Source: Actinokineospora enzanensis DSM 44649
GTDB taxonomy: Bacteria; Actinomycetota; Actinomycetes; Mycobacteriales; Pseudonocardiaceae
Reading direction: 5' to 3'
Length of the DNA: 64,000 nt
Assembly: GCF_000374445.1 (NCBI RefSeq)
Contig: NZ_KB894405.1
Coordinates: 452,407-516,406 of the forward strand
Part shown: positions 18,195-26,093 of the stretch, in pieces
Numbering within the stretch: the stretch's first letter is position 1
How the letters are laid out: every line of letters begins with the position of its first letter
Notes under the pieces: model-generated
What the model saw: only the letters and a program-made list of their open reading frames with translations
What the model was told of the DNA's origin: nothing
Database searches by the model: none
Translations under genes and position numbers: made by a program

Positions 18195-19967
18195 GTGGGA
18201 ATTCTGCGATCGGAAGGCTTCGCCGCGCTCGTCGAGTCGGTGGCGAGCGAGGCCGCGGCGCGCGCGACGGTCGCCGAGGCGGTCGAGCACGCGGCCTCGC
18301 TGGCGGGCCGGGTGCCGGTGGAGATCGGCCTGCGCGCGCTGACGCGGCCCGAGGAACACCTGTTCGCCGCCGCCCGCGCGGCGCGCGCCGAACTGCGCGC
18401 CGAGCCCGGATCGGGTGAACGGCTCGTGCTCACCCGCACCGGCCGTGCCCGCCTGCTGTTCGGTGACCAGGAGAACAGCGACCAGGAGAACAGCGACCAA
18501 GAGAACGACGACCAAGAGAACGACGGACACCCGGTCGGATACGTCCACTGGCCCAATGGCAGGCCCACGGGCCTGGCCGCCGAGCTGGCCCGTCTGTCCA
18601 CTCGGGACTTCGATGAGGCGGTCGACATCCGCGACTGGCTGGCCGGACTGCCCCGGACCCGGGTCGACGCGATGATCGAGAAGATCCGGTTCTCGTTGCT
18701 GCACATGGCTCCCGTGCAGCTCTACACCGGCACCGCGCACTACGGCAACCTGGGCAAGTCCAGCAACCTGGTCGGCAAGTCCGTGCGCCCGGACTCGGAC
18801 CGATGCAGGCTGAAGTCCCTGGCGGAGACCGAGATCACCGACTGGGACGTGCGTGACGCCTGCTTCCTGGCCTGCCTGCACGCGTTGATCAGCTCCGGCC
18901 CGGCCGTCCGCGCCGAGGAGTTCAGCGGCACCCAGCTGCGCCCGGACCGGCTGCTCGCCTTCCTCCGACGCAAGATCGACGACTACCGGGTCGGGCGACC
19001 TCCGATCGACGGACTTCCGACGGGGCAGGCACTCCAGCTGCTCGCCGAGACCTGCGCCGAGGGCCGCGCGACGGCGACGGCCGCGGGCGCCCGGCCCTAC
19101 CGCGTCATCCAGGGGCTCAACCTGAACAAGCGGGAAACCCTCGCCCACGACCCGGTGACCATCGCCGACGTGCCCACCGCGGTCGTCCGCGCGGCGGCAC
19201 GAGAACTCGACTGCCCGATCCCCGCCGACTTCGCGGAACTCCGCACGGCGTTCGAGGCGGCCATGCCCGCGCTCAACGGTTCCGGCGCGGACGGTTTCAG
19301 CACCCGCTTCGAACAGGTGCTGCACGAACTGGTGATGGTCGGCACCGAGGCGATCGGCTCGGACGTCGGCATGTCCCGCGGCCCGCGCCGGATCGGCGAG
19401 CTGGCCGCCATGGTCGCCGCCGACAGCCCCGAGGCGATGGAGTGGACCACCACCGCGTTCTACTGCTGCGTCACCCCCAGCCGCGGCTTCGTCGAGCACT
19501 TCGCCGCGGCCGCGGACGAGCTGCCCCAGGTGCTGCGCGCGATCAGCGCGCGGATGCGCTACAACGGCTGGCACTACCTGCCGCACACCATCGGCATGCA
19601 CGAGCGCGCGGACGAACGGGACTGGTTCTTCGCCCCCACGATGTCCGATCTGACGGACTGGTCCGACCAGCACCACACCGGACACGTGGCCAACGGCGTG
19701 CGCTACGCCATCCGCGTGCCGTTCGGTGTCGCCATGGCGGGCGAGCACCGGCCCGGCATGTTCGACTTCCGCCTGATGCGCGCGTTCGGCGAGCCGTACA
19801 CGCTCGACGACCTCCGCGCGGGCACCGCCGTCGGCGAGCTGCTGCGCTGCCTGTACCAGGCGCGGGTCGACGCGTTCGCCGACGGCGCCGCCGATCCCGG
19901 TATCCTCGATTTCGACAATCCGTGGTACCAGGCCCGGTATTCGTCGACGCTCGCCACCGCCCGGTAA
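18195..19967 (+). CDS. unrecognised 590-residue protein heading an ATP-grasp cassette
   Basis: I do not recognise the family. From the GTG at 18195 (GGGGGA upstream; an ATG at 18168 lacks a site) the protein has 590 residues and no signal peptide or membrane segment. An N-terminal helical region is followed by four tandem DQEN(S/D) pentapeptides (about residues 91-110) forming an acidic linker. A large C-terminal domain then carries motifs that could be conserved: FSLLHMAPVQLYTGTAHYGNLG, TRFEQVLHELVMVGTEA and NGWHYLPHTIGMHERADERDWFF, rich in His, Tyr and Trp. It starts an operon with two ATP-grasp ligases, so an enzyme that prepares or modifies their substrate is the likeliest role (inference). 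Confidence 0.75.
   Translation: MGILRSEGFAALVESVASEAAARATVAEAVEHAASLAGRVPVEIGLRALTRPEEHLFAAARAARAELRAEPGSGERLVLTRTGRARLLFGDQENSDQENSDQENDDQENDGHPVGYVHWPNGRPTGLAAELARLSTRDFDEAVDIRDWLAGLPRTRVDAMIEKIRFSLLHMAPVQLYTGTAHYGNLGKSSNLVGKSVRPDSDRCRLKSLAETEITDWDVRDACFLACLHALISSGPAVRAEEFSGTQLRPDRLLAFLRRKIDDYRVGRPPIDGLPTGQALQLLAETCAEGRATATAAGARPYRVIQGLNLNKRETLAHDPVTIADVPTAVVRAAARELDCPIPADFAELRTAFEAAMPALNGSGADGFSTRFEQVLHELVMVGTEAIGSDVGMSRGPRRIGELAAMVAADSPEAMEWTTTAFYCCVTPSRGFVEHFAAAADELPQVLRAISARMRYNGWHYLPHTIGMHERADERDWFFAPTMSDLTDWSDQHHTGHVANGVRYAIRVPFGVAMAGEHRPGMFDFRLMRAFGEPYTLDDLRAGTAVGELLRCLYQARVDAFADGAADPGILDFDNPWYQARYSSTLATAR
18465..18524 (+). repeat. in-frame 15-base tandem repeat, four copies
   Basis: Four consecutive 15-base units of the form GACCARGAGAACRRC encode DQENS, DQENS, DQEND, DQEND inside the 590-residue protein. 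The first two units are identical; the later ones differ by synonymous or S-to-D changes. This looks like recent slippage expansion in an acidic linker. Confidence 0.9.
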
Positions 19968-19994
19968 CGACCAGAGCCAGTGAGGACCGTCAGC

Positions 19995-21254
19995 ATGTCC
20001 AAGCCCGTCGTCATCTTCCTCAACACCCGCCGCACCCACCTGGAGCACGGCGCGGCGATCGAGGCGGCGCACCGACAGGGCCACGGTGTCGCACTGATCG
20101 CCGACAGCGTTCCCGCCGGGCTGCCCGAGCGGATCGTGCGCACGGTGCACAAGGTGGACACCTTCGACCTCGCCGCGGTGGACGCCGCGGTGGACGCGAT
20201 CGCCGCCGAGCACACCGTCGCGGGCGTGGTCACCTGGTCCGACCGGGACGTCGAGACGGTCAGCCGGATCGCCGCCAGGCTGGGCCTGCCCGCCCCGTCG
20301 GTCGCGGCGGCGCGCGCGGCCCGCAACAAGTTCCTGATGCGGCAGGCGCTGGTCGACCACCCGGAGGCGATCCCGCGGTTCGCCCGGGTCACCGAGTGGG
20401 CAGAGCTGACCAAGGCGGTCGCGGACATCGGCTACCCGGCGGTGCTCAAGCCGACCTCCGGCTCCGGCAGCAAGGGCATCTTCGTGCTGCGCGGCGAGGA
20501 CGACCTGCGCGCGGCGTTCGACGAGCTGGTCCGCTACACCCGGCCGGAGGTGGACAAGGCGTTCACCGGCAACCCGGGGGAGCTGATCGTCGAGGAGTTC
20601 CTGGTCGGCACCGAGCACAGCGTCGAGGGCTTCGTCACCGGCGGCCGCCTGCACATCGCGGGCGTCACCGACAAGGAGACCAGCGAGCCGTTCCGGCTGG
20701 AGGTCGCGCACGTCTTCCCGAGCAGCCTGCCCGAGTCCACGCTGGCCGAGGTGCGCCGGTTGACCGAGGTCGTGATCGGCGCGCTCGGCCTGGACGACTG
20801 CACGTTCCACCTGGAGTGCATGGTGTCCCCGGCGGGCACGGCGAAGCTGGTCGAGGTGGCGGCCAGGGTGGGCGGCGATTTCATCACCTCGCACCTGGTC
20901 GGCCTGGCGACCGGGGTGCCGTTCGCGGAGAACGTGATCCGGGTGGCCACCGGGCGCGAGCCGGTCCTGCCCGCGGGCGACGGCCTGTACTCGGGCGTGC
21001 GGAAGATCATGGCCGACCGGGACGGCGTGCTCGCGGGCGTCGACGGCCTCGCCGAGGCGCTGGGCGTGCCGGGCGTGCGGCACGCGATCGTGGAACGCGC
21101 GGCAGGCGCGAAGGTGGCCCTGCCGCCCGCCGACTACATGTCCGGCACGATCGGCGCGGTCCTCGCGGTCGGCGACTCGGCCGAGGCGGTCCGCGCGACG
21201 CTGCTCCGGGCGGTCGACGCGGTGACCGTGCGCGTCACCCCGGCGGAGGGCTGA
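19995..21254 (+). CDS. ATP-grasp ligase (first of pair)
   Basis: A 419-residue carboxylate-amine ligase of the carbamoyl-phosphate-synthase/biotin-carboxylase-like ATP-grasp group. The visible order is a preATP-grasp region (1-110), then the ATP-binding YPAVLKPTSGSGSKGIFV loop, the hinge IVEEFLVGTEHSVEGFV, and the metal-binding KLVEVAARVGGDFITSHLV segment. Such enzymes activate a carboxylate as acyl phosphate and join it to an amine, as in L-amino-acid ligases and peptide-antibiotic enzymes. The ATG at 19995 follows GTGAGGA with 8-base spacing. It lies between the 590-residue gene and a second ATP-grasp gene, 3 bases before the latter. Confidence 0.88.
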   Translation: MSKPVVIFLNTRRTHLEHGAAIEAAHRQGHGVALIADSVPAGLPERIVRTVHKVDTFDLAAVDAAVDAIAAEHTVAGVVTWSDRDVETVSRIAARLGLPAPSVAAARAARNKFLMRQALVDHPEAIPRFARVTEWAELTKAVADIGYPAVLKPTSGSGSKGIFVLRGEDDLRAAFDELVRYTRPEVDKAFTGNPGELIVEEFLVGTEHSVEGFVTGGRLHIAGVTDKETSEPFRLEVAHVFPSSLPESTLAEVRRLTEVVIGALGLDDCTFHLECMVSPAGTAKLVEVAARVGGDFITSHLVGLATGVPFAENVIRVATGREPVLPAGDGLYSGVRKIMADRDGVLAGVDGLAEALGVPGVRHAIVERAAGAKVALPPADYMSGTIGAVLAVGDSAEAVRATLLRAVDAVTVRVTPAEG

Positions 21255-21257
21255 CCC

Positions 21258-22460
21258 GTGGCTGATCGGACTCTCCTGGTCCTGGGCTGTGCCTCGACCA
21301 CGCCGCACGGCCGCGACCAGATGCGCCGGGTGGCCGAGCAGGCCGCCCGCCGGGACGTGCGGGTGATCGGCGCGGACACCGCGGCGAACCTGGCCGCGGC
21401 TGATGTGTCCGGTGTGGTCGGTGAGACCGCGGTGCTGGACGTGCACTCGCCGGACGCGGTGCGGTCGTGGGCGAACGGCCGCGCGGGCATCGGCGCCGTG
21501 CTCACGTTCCGGGAGATGTGCGTCGAGTCGGTGGCCGCCGCCACGTCCGCGTTGGGCCTGGCGGGCAACGATCCCGCTGTCGCGCACACCATCCGCACCA
21601 AGGACTTGTGTCGGGAGCTGTTGCGGGACAAGGGATTCCGTCAGCCGGAATGCGCGGTGGCCGAGGATTTGGCAGCCGCGACGGCTTTCGTCGCCCGCAC
21701 CCGCGGCCCCTGGGTGGTCAAGCCACGCGACGGCATGGGCAGCGTCGGCGTATCCCTGGTGCGCTCACCGGCGGATCTGTCCGATGCCGTGTCCCGATTA
21801 CCCGCCGGAACACCGTTCCTGGTCGAGACTTTCGTGTCCGGACGGGAGTTCTCCGCCGAGGGCGTACTGCTCGCGGGCCGACCCCGGGTGCTCGCCCTGA
21901 CCGCCAAGACGACCGGCGCGGGTTTCGTGGAGACCGGCCACCGCATGCCCGCCGACCTCGACCCGGCCACCGCCGCCACGGCCCACGCCGAGATCGAGGC
22001 GGCCCTGCGGGTCATCGGCATCACCCACGGCATCTTCCACGTCGAGTTCTGGGTCGACGACGACACCGTGGTATTGGGCGAGGTCCACGCCCGCCCCGGC
22101 GGCGACTTCATCCACGCCATGGTCGAGCACACCCGCCCCGGCCTGGAGCTGTACGGCCTGCTCATCGACGACCTGTTCGGCGAGGTCGCCGACATCCCGC
22201 CACCCGCCACCGCCGCGGGCGTCGAGTTCCTGCTGCTGCCACCGGGCACCGTCCATTCCGTCGGGGGATGGACGGACGCGGTGTCCCATCCCGCGGTGAT
22301 CACGGCCCACCTGTCGGTCCGACCGGGCGACGTCATCGGTCCCATCCGAGGCTCCGCGGACCGACACGGCGTGCTCGTCGTGGGCGGACCCACCCGGGCG
22401 GCGGTCGACGAGACTCTGCATGACCTGCTGGCAGGCCTGCGCATCGACATCCGTCGCTGA
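21258..22460 (+). CDS. ATP-grasp ligase (second of pair)
   Basis: A 400-residue ATP-grasp protein, related to but clearly distinct from its upstream neighbour. It shows the ATP loop WVVKPRDGMGSVGVSLV, the hinge FLVETFVSGREFSAEGVLL, and metal/phosphate residues in HVEFWVDDDTVVLGEVHARPGGDFIHAMV. It starts with a GTG only 3 bases after the preceding stop, so co-translation is likely. Two successive ATP-grasp enzymes in one operon suggest stepwise formation of two amide bonds on one scaffold, but the substrate is unknown. No NRPS, PKS or precursor peptide is seen nearby. Confidence 0.88.
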   Translation: MADRTLLVLGCASTTPHGRDQMRRVAEQAARRDVRVIGADTAANLAAADVSGVVGETAVLDVHSPDAVRSWANGRAGIGAVLTFREMCVESVAAATSALGLAGNDPAVAHTIRTKDLCRELLRDKGFRQPECAVAEDLAAATAFVARTRGPWVVKPRDGMGSVGVSLVRSPADLSDAVSRLPAGTPFLVETFVSGREFSAEGVLLAGRPRVLALTAKTTGAGFVETGHRMPADLDPATAATAHAEIEAALRVIGITHGIFHVEFWVDDDTVVLGEVHARPGGDFIHAMVEHTRPGLELYGLLIDDLFGEVADIPPPATAAGVEFLLLPPGTVHSVGGWTDAVSHPAVITAHLSVRPGDVIGPIRGSADRHGVLVVGGPTRAAVDETLHDLLAGLRIDIRR

Positions 22461-22661
22461 CGGAGAAGCCCTTTCCGAGGTGCGCCGCCCCAGCAGCCGT
22501 CCGGTCGTCCTCGACGGTGGGAGACCGGAACGGCGTCATCCTCGTCCACGACGACGGCGAACTCCCGATGGCCGACGTCGAGCGGATCCGGCCGCGACCG
22601 GGGCCACCGAACTGGACAACGGCGGTGATTCGCGGGAGTGTGGGATGGGGGGGTGGTCGGG

Positions 22662-23237
22662 ATGTTCTCGGGACCGGAGTCGTGGTCGATCGGCGTCAAA
22701 CCCTCTGACCAGGGCTTCGACTGGGCCCTGTGGTTCCGCGCCGCCGAACGCATCGACGTGGACGTCGTCGGCGAGACCGACCTGACACCCCTGCCCGACC
22801 CATCCACACCGCGCCCCGCCGACCTCACCGACGGATGGCTGCGCTGGTGGGAAACCCTCGTCGCCCACCGCACGCGCACCGATCCGACCTTCGCCGACAT
22901 ATCGAGGTTCGCCCCGCCCGATTTCGCAGGCCTCGCGGACCATCCCGCACTGCAGGCCGTGGTCGCCGCCCGCTGGCCCGAGGCCGACACCTGGCACTCG
23001 CGCCGCAAACGCGCCGCCATGAGCAGGCCGCACGGCCGAGAGGGCGACATCGTCCGGGCCGTCGAAGCCGAGATCGGCCACGAGGCCGCCCCCTTCGCCA
23101 TTCGGATCACCGTCCTGCCGATCGTGGAGGACCGTGTCCGCCGGGTCGGCAGCTCCCTGTACCTGGTCCCCGAACAGATCTACGCGACCAGCACCTACGA
23201 CACCTGGCTGCACGGCCTCGTCCGCGCCCTCGCCTGA
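22662..23237 (+). CDS. conserved-looking hypothetical protein
   Basis: A soluble protein of about 191 residues that I cannot assign. It is rich in Trp and Arg with the segments FDWALWFRAAERIDVDVVGETD, DGWLRWWETLV and, near the end, FAIRITVLPIVEDRVRR. There is no signal peptide or membrane segment. The ATG at 22662 follows a G-rich stretch GGGGGTGGTCGGG; a GTG at 22638 is possible. Actinomycetes carry many similar short proteins of unknown role. It is separated by about 200 bases from the ATP-grasp cassette and may be independent. Confidence 0.65.
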   Translation: MFSGPESWSIGVKPSDQGFDWALWFRAAERIDVDVVGETDLTPLPDPSTPRPADLTDGWLRWWETLVAHRTRTDPTFADISRFAPPDFAGLADHPALQAVVAARWPEADTWHSRRKRAAMSRPHGREGDIVRAVEAEIGHEAAPFAIRITVLPIVEDRVRRVGSSLYLVPEQIYATSTYDTWLHGLVRALA

Positions 23238-23457
23238 GTTCCCGGCCATCCCGCCTGGTTGTGGTCCTTGTTCCACCTCGTCGGCGACCCGATCCTCCAG
23301 GAGGTAGCCGACGCTGTGCTCCCGCGGGCCAGGTGCCGCAGTTCGCCGAGCGCGCCCCGCAGCCGTTCTCGCGCCTCGTCGATCATGCCGAGCACGGCGG
23401 AGTCCGCTGCCGCGTGGATACGGGCGAGGGCCACCCGGTCTCGTGGCTCGAAGCAGG
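23238..23457 (-). other. possible gene remnant, minus strand
   Basis: No complete gene is visible. On the minus strand the frame reads a helical stretch beginning RVALARIHAAADSAVLGMID and continuing as EARERLRGALGELRHLARG. This looks protein-like but has no start, and it overlaps the end of the HxlR gene in another frame. It may be a decayed 3' end. Confidence 0.25.
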
Positions 23458-23910
23458 TCAGGATGTCGCGCCGGGACCGGGCAGCAGGTCGACGTCCGTG
23501 GCGTGCATCGGTTCGCCGCAGTGGGTGCAGCGGAGGTCGACGGTGGTGATCTCGCCGCACGCGTGGTGGCGGTGGAGGACCGGGGGTCCTGCCGGGCCCG
23601 CGAGCCACTTGTCGCCCCAGTGGGCCATGACCAGGAGGAGGTCGACGAGTTCGGTGCCCTTCTCGGTGAGGACGTACTCGTAGCGGGGGCGGCGGTCGTA
23701 GGGGCGGCGGTCGAGGATGCCCGCGTCGACGAGGTGGTTCAGGCGTTCGGTGAGGACCTTGCGGGAGATGCCGAGGTCGGCCTGGAGCTGCTCGAACCGG
23801 GTGAGCCCGACCCAGACGTCCCGGAGGACGAGGGGGGACCAGGGTTCCCCGATGACGTCCAGGGTCCGCGCGATCGAGCAGGTCATGCTGCCGAAGTCGG
23901 TGCGCTGCAT
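23458..23910 (-). CDS. HxlR-family transcriptional regulator
   Basis: A 150-residue winged-helix regulator. It shows the HxlR core: C11 in SMTCSIARTLDVIGEPWSPLVLRD, then FEQLQADLGISRKVLTERLNHLVDAGIL and the wing RRPRYEYVLTEKG. A short Cys/His-containing tail (HHACGE...CTHCGE) could bind zinc. HxlR proteins usually regulate a divergent or adjacent oxidoreductase in response to electrophiles. Here the divergent neighbour, 90 bases away, is the dihydrofolate-reductase-like gene, followed by a PPOX-type enzyme, which fits that pattern. Confidence 0.92.
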   Translation of the reverse strand: MQRTDFGSMTCSIARTLDVIGEPWSPLVLRDVWVGLTRFEQLQADLGISRKVLTERLNHLVDAGILDRRPYDRRPRYEYVLTEKGTELVDLLLVMAHWGDKWLAGPAGPPVLHRHHACGEITTVDLRCTHCGEPMHATDVDLLPGPGATS

Positions 23911-24000
23911 GTGGCCAGTCTAGCGCGTGGGGTTCCCTGAGGGAACTCAAGCTGCTACGGTTGCGGAGTCTCCTGAAGGAACTTGGAAGGGAACGCGAGG

Positions 24001-24594
24001 ATGAGCAAGGTCATCGGCGCCCTGTCGGTATCGGTCGACGGGTACATCACCGGCCGCGAGCCGGGCCCCGGGCACGGACTCGGCACCGGGTCGATGCTGT
24101 TCGACTGGTATTTCGACGGCGACACCCCCAGCCGCGTCTTCGACGGGTTCCGGCTCAGCGAGCCCAGCGCCAGGGTCTTCGACGCCCTCGCGGGCCGCGT
24201 CGGCGCGGTCGTGGCGGGGCGCAACACCTATGAGGACTCCGACGGTTTCGGTGGCGGCAGCCCGCACCCGGCGGCGCGGCTGGTGGTGCTGAGCCACCGC
24301 CCGTTACCGCAGGTGAGCGAACGACAGACGCTCGTCACCACCGGTATCGAGGACGCGATCGCGGCCGCCCGCGCGGCCGCCGACGGCAAGGACGTCGGGC
24401 TCATGGGCGGCGGCGTCATGACCGAGGCGCTCAAGGCGGGGCTGGTCGACGAGCTCGTCCTGCACCAGGTCCCGATCCTCCTCGGCGCGGGCCGACCCTT
24501 CTTCCAGCCGCTGCCCGAGCACGTGCGCCTCGACCTCGTCGAGGCCGTCCCGGCCCCCGGCGTCACCCACCTGCACTACCTGATCAAGCGATAA
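24001..24594 (+). CDS. dihydrofolate-reductase/RibD-like reductase
   Basis: A 197-residue protein of the DHFR/RibD C-terminal fold, with SVSVDGYITG at the N-terminus, AVVAGRNTYE in the middle, and VGLMGGGVMTEALKAGLVDELVLHQVPILLG-type spacing for NADPH binding. Such YyaP/YwjB-like proteins are NADPH-dependent reductases of unknown substrate, not true folate reductases. The ATG at 24001 has GGAAGGGAACGCGAGG upstream and is preferred to 23983. It is divergent from an HxlR regulator, probably its controller, and 13 bases from the PPOX gene, so the two are likely co-transcribed. Confidence 0.88.
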   Translation: MSKVIGALSVSVDGYITGREPGPGHGLGTGSMLFDWYFDGDTPSRVFDGFRLSEPSARVFDALAGRVGAVVAGRNTYEDSDGFGGGSPHPAARLVVLSHRPLPQVSERQTLVTTGIEDAIAAARAAADGKDVGLMGGGVMTEALKAGLVDELVLHQVPILLGAGRPFFQPLPEHVRLDLVEAVPAPGVTHLHYLIKR

Positions 24595-24607
24595 GCCGGA
24601 GCCGACG

Positions 24608-24985
24608 ATGCTGAACCCCGACATCCGCCGCGTCCTCGACGGCACCCCGATCGCCCACCTTGCCACCCTCCTGCCCGACGGCGCCCCGCACTCGGTCCCG
24701 GTCTGGATCGGCACCCACGGCGACCACGTCGTGATCCTCACCGGCCCGGACAGCCGCAAGGCCCGCAACCTGCACCGCGATCCGCGCGTCGCCGTCTCCC
24801 TGACCCCCGCCGACAACCCGTTCCGACCGGTCATCCTGCGCGGCCGGGTCGTCGAATGGCTGGCGGGCGACCCCGCCTGGGAAATCGTCGACCGCATCTC
24901 GACGAAGTACATCGGCAGGCCCTACGGCCGGGACGAACAGCGCGTCGTCGCGCTCATCGAGCCGGACCGCCAAATCATCGGCTGA
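24608..24985 (+). CDS. PPOX-class F420/FMN-dependent oxidoreductase
   Basis: A 125-residue split-barrel flavin-fold protein. It begins with the family-typical PIAHLATLLPDGAPHSVPVW and continues with SRKARNLHRDPRVAVSLT, then GRVVEW. This is the actinobacterial PPOX class that mostly binds the deazaflavin F420 (or FMN) and reduces small unsaturated compounds. The substrate is not predictable. It follows the DHFR-like gene by 13 bases and converges on the PAP2 gene. Confidence 0.9.
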   Translation: MLNPDIRRVLDGTPIAHLATLLPDGAPHSVPVWIGTHGDHVVILTGPDSRKARNLHRDPRVAVSLTPADNPFRPVILRGRVVEWLAGDPAWEIVDRISTKYIGRPYGRDEQRVVALIEPDRQIIG

Positions 24986-25020
24986 CCGTCTCGGTCGTCC
25001 TTTATAGACAGAAGCGCCGG

Positions 25021-25749
25021 TCACTCCCGACCGCGCGCGACCATCCGACGGCCCCAGGTGGTCAAACCGACCGCGACTCCCGTGAGTGCCACCCCGGCCA
25101 GGACGTCGAGCACGTAGTGATGTCCGGTGACAATCACGACAAGCGCGGTCAGCACCGGATACCCCCAAGCCGACCAAGCGACCCGAGGTGCGCGTTCGCG
25201 TAGAGCCGACCACACCGCATAGCCGCACCAGGTCGTCCAGGCGACGTGCATGCTCGGCATGGCAGCCAACAGGTTCGCCCCCGCGTGCGGGACCCGCGCG
25301 GCCGCGCCGCCGAGAATGTCGTAGGTGGCCATGTAGTCGACAATCCCCGGCTGGGCAAAGCGCGGTGGCGCTTCCGGGCAAAGCCACACCAATGGCAGGT
25401 CCAGCAACATCACCACCACCAGCGCGGTTCGCAACCGCCCGTACCGCTCCCGCTTCCGAATATAGAGCCAGACCAGGACGACCGGGACGGCGAATACGCT
25501 GAACCGATAGAAGTATCCGGTCAGATAGATCGCGGCGGAGCTTCCCAGCATCGCCTGGTTGAACGGATCCTCGATAGCGATATGGAGAGCCCGTTCCGCC
25601 CGCTGAACCCACAACGCGTTATCGGTGGCGGCAGGTTCACCTCGATCGACGGCCGCCCGAGCCAGCCCGAACAATAAATACCCGACAACCAGCAGTGGCA
25701 CCTCGAAATACCACTTCGACCACACGCGCCGCGGCGACAAGACCCCCAT
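25021..25749 (-). CDS. PAP2-family membrane phosphatase
   Basis: A 242-residue membrane protein with about six hydrophobic segments and PAP2 acid-phosphatase motifs in late loops: AMPSMHVAWTTWCGYAVW and, after a helix, GHHYVLDVLAGVALTG, which supply the two catalytic histidines and an aspartate. The upstream CPEAPPRF segment may hold the phosphate-binding arginine. Such proteins dephosphorylate lipid phosphates or transfer inositol phosphate in the cell envelope. The start at 25749 gives a short basic N-terminus before the first helix. Confidence 0.87.
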   Translation of the reverse strand: MGVLSPRRVWSKWYFEVPLLVVGYLLFGLARAAVDRGEPAATDNALWVQRAERALHIAIEDPFNQAMLGSSAAIYLTGYFYRFSVFAVPVVLVWLYIRKRERYGRLRTALVVVMLLDLPLVWLCPEAPPRFAQPGIVDYMATYDILGGAAARVPHAGANLLAAMPSMHVAWTTWCGYAVWSALRERAPRVAWSAWGYPVLTALVVIVTGHHYVLDVLAGVALTGVAVGLTTWGRRMVARGRE

Positions 25750-26058
25750 GCGCCCCGGAGCCTACCCAGCCACCACGTCAAATCGGTGTGGTCCGGACCG
25801 GGACAGGGCGTCGTCGCTGGTGCGGGCGGCGCGGCGGGGAGGCCGAACGGTGCTGCGGATCAAGATGCACCGAGCCTGCCCGGCCCGCGCGCTGCCCGGC
25901 CCGGCGCACGTCATCGGACACCCGACATCTCGGCGGTCGACCGAATCGCCCCCTATTCTGGGAACGCGGTGAAACACTCCGTAACCGGACACACGGCACC
26001 CGATCTCGGAAAGCGTGACAGCGGGCCGGTGGCGCCGGGTCGCGGGCGCGCGCAAGTA
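25750..26058. other. intergenic, divergent promoters
   Basis: 309 bases between the PAP2 and chitinase genes with no supportable coding frame. The right end becomes distinctly A/T-rich and leads into the chitinase promoter. Confidence 0.5.
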
Positions 26059-26087
26059 TGGACATGGACTGGACGGTTTATGATAAT
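26059..26087 (+). promoter_or_regulatory. predicted promoter of the chitinase gene
   Basis: TGGACA (26059-26064) and GATAAT (26082-26087, inside TATGATAAT) are separated by 17 bases, close to the major-sigma consensus and unusual in so GC-rich a sequence. Transcription would start about seven bases downstream, at or next to the ATG at 26094, so the mRNA may be leaderless. Confidence 0.55.
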
Positions 26088-26093
26088 CACAGT

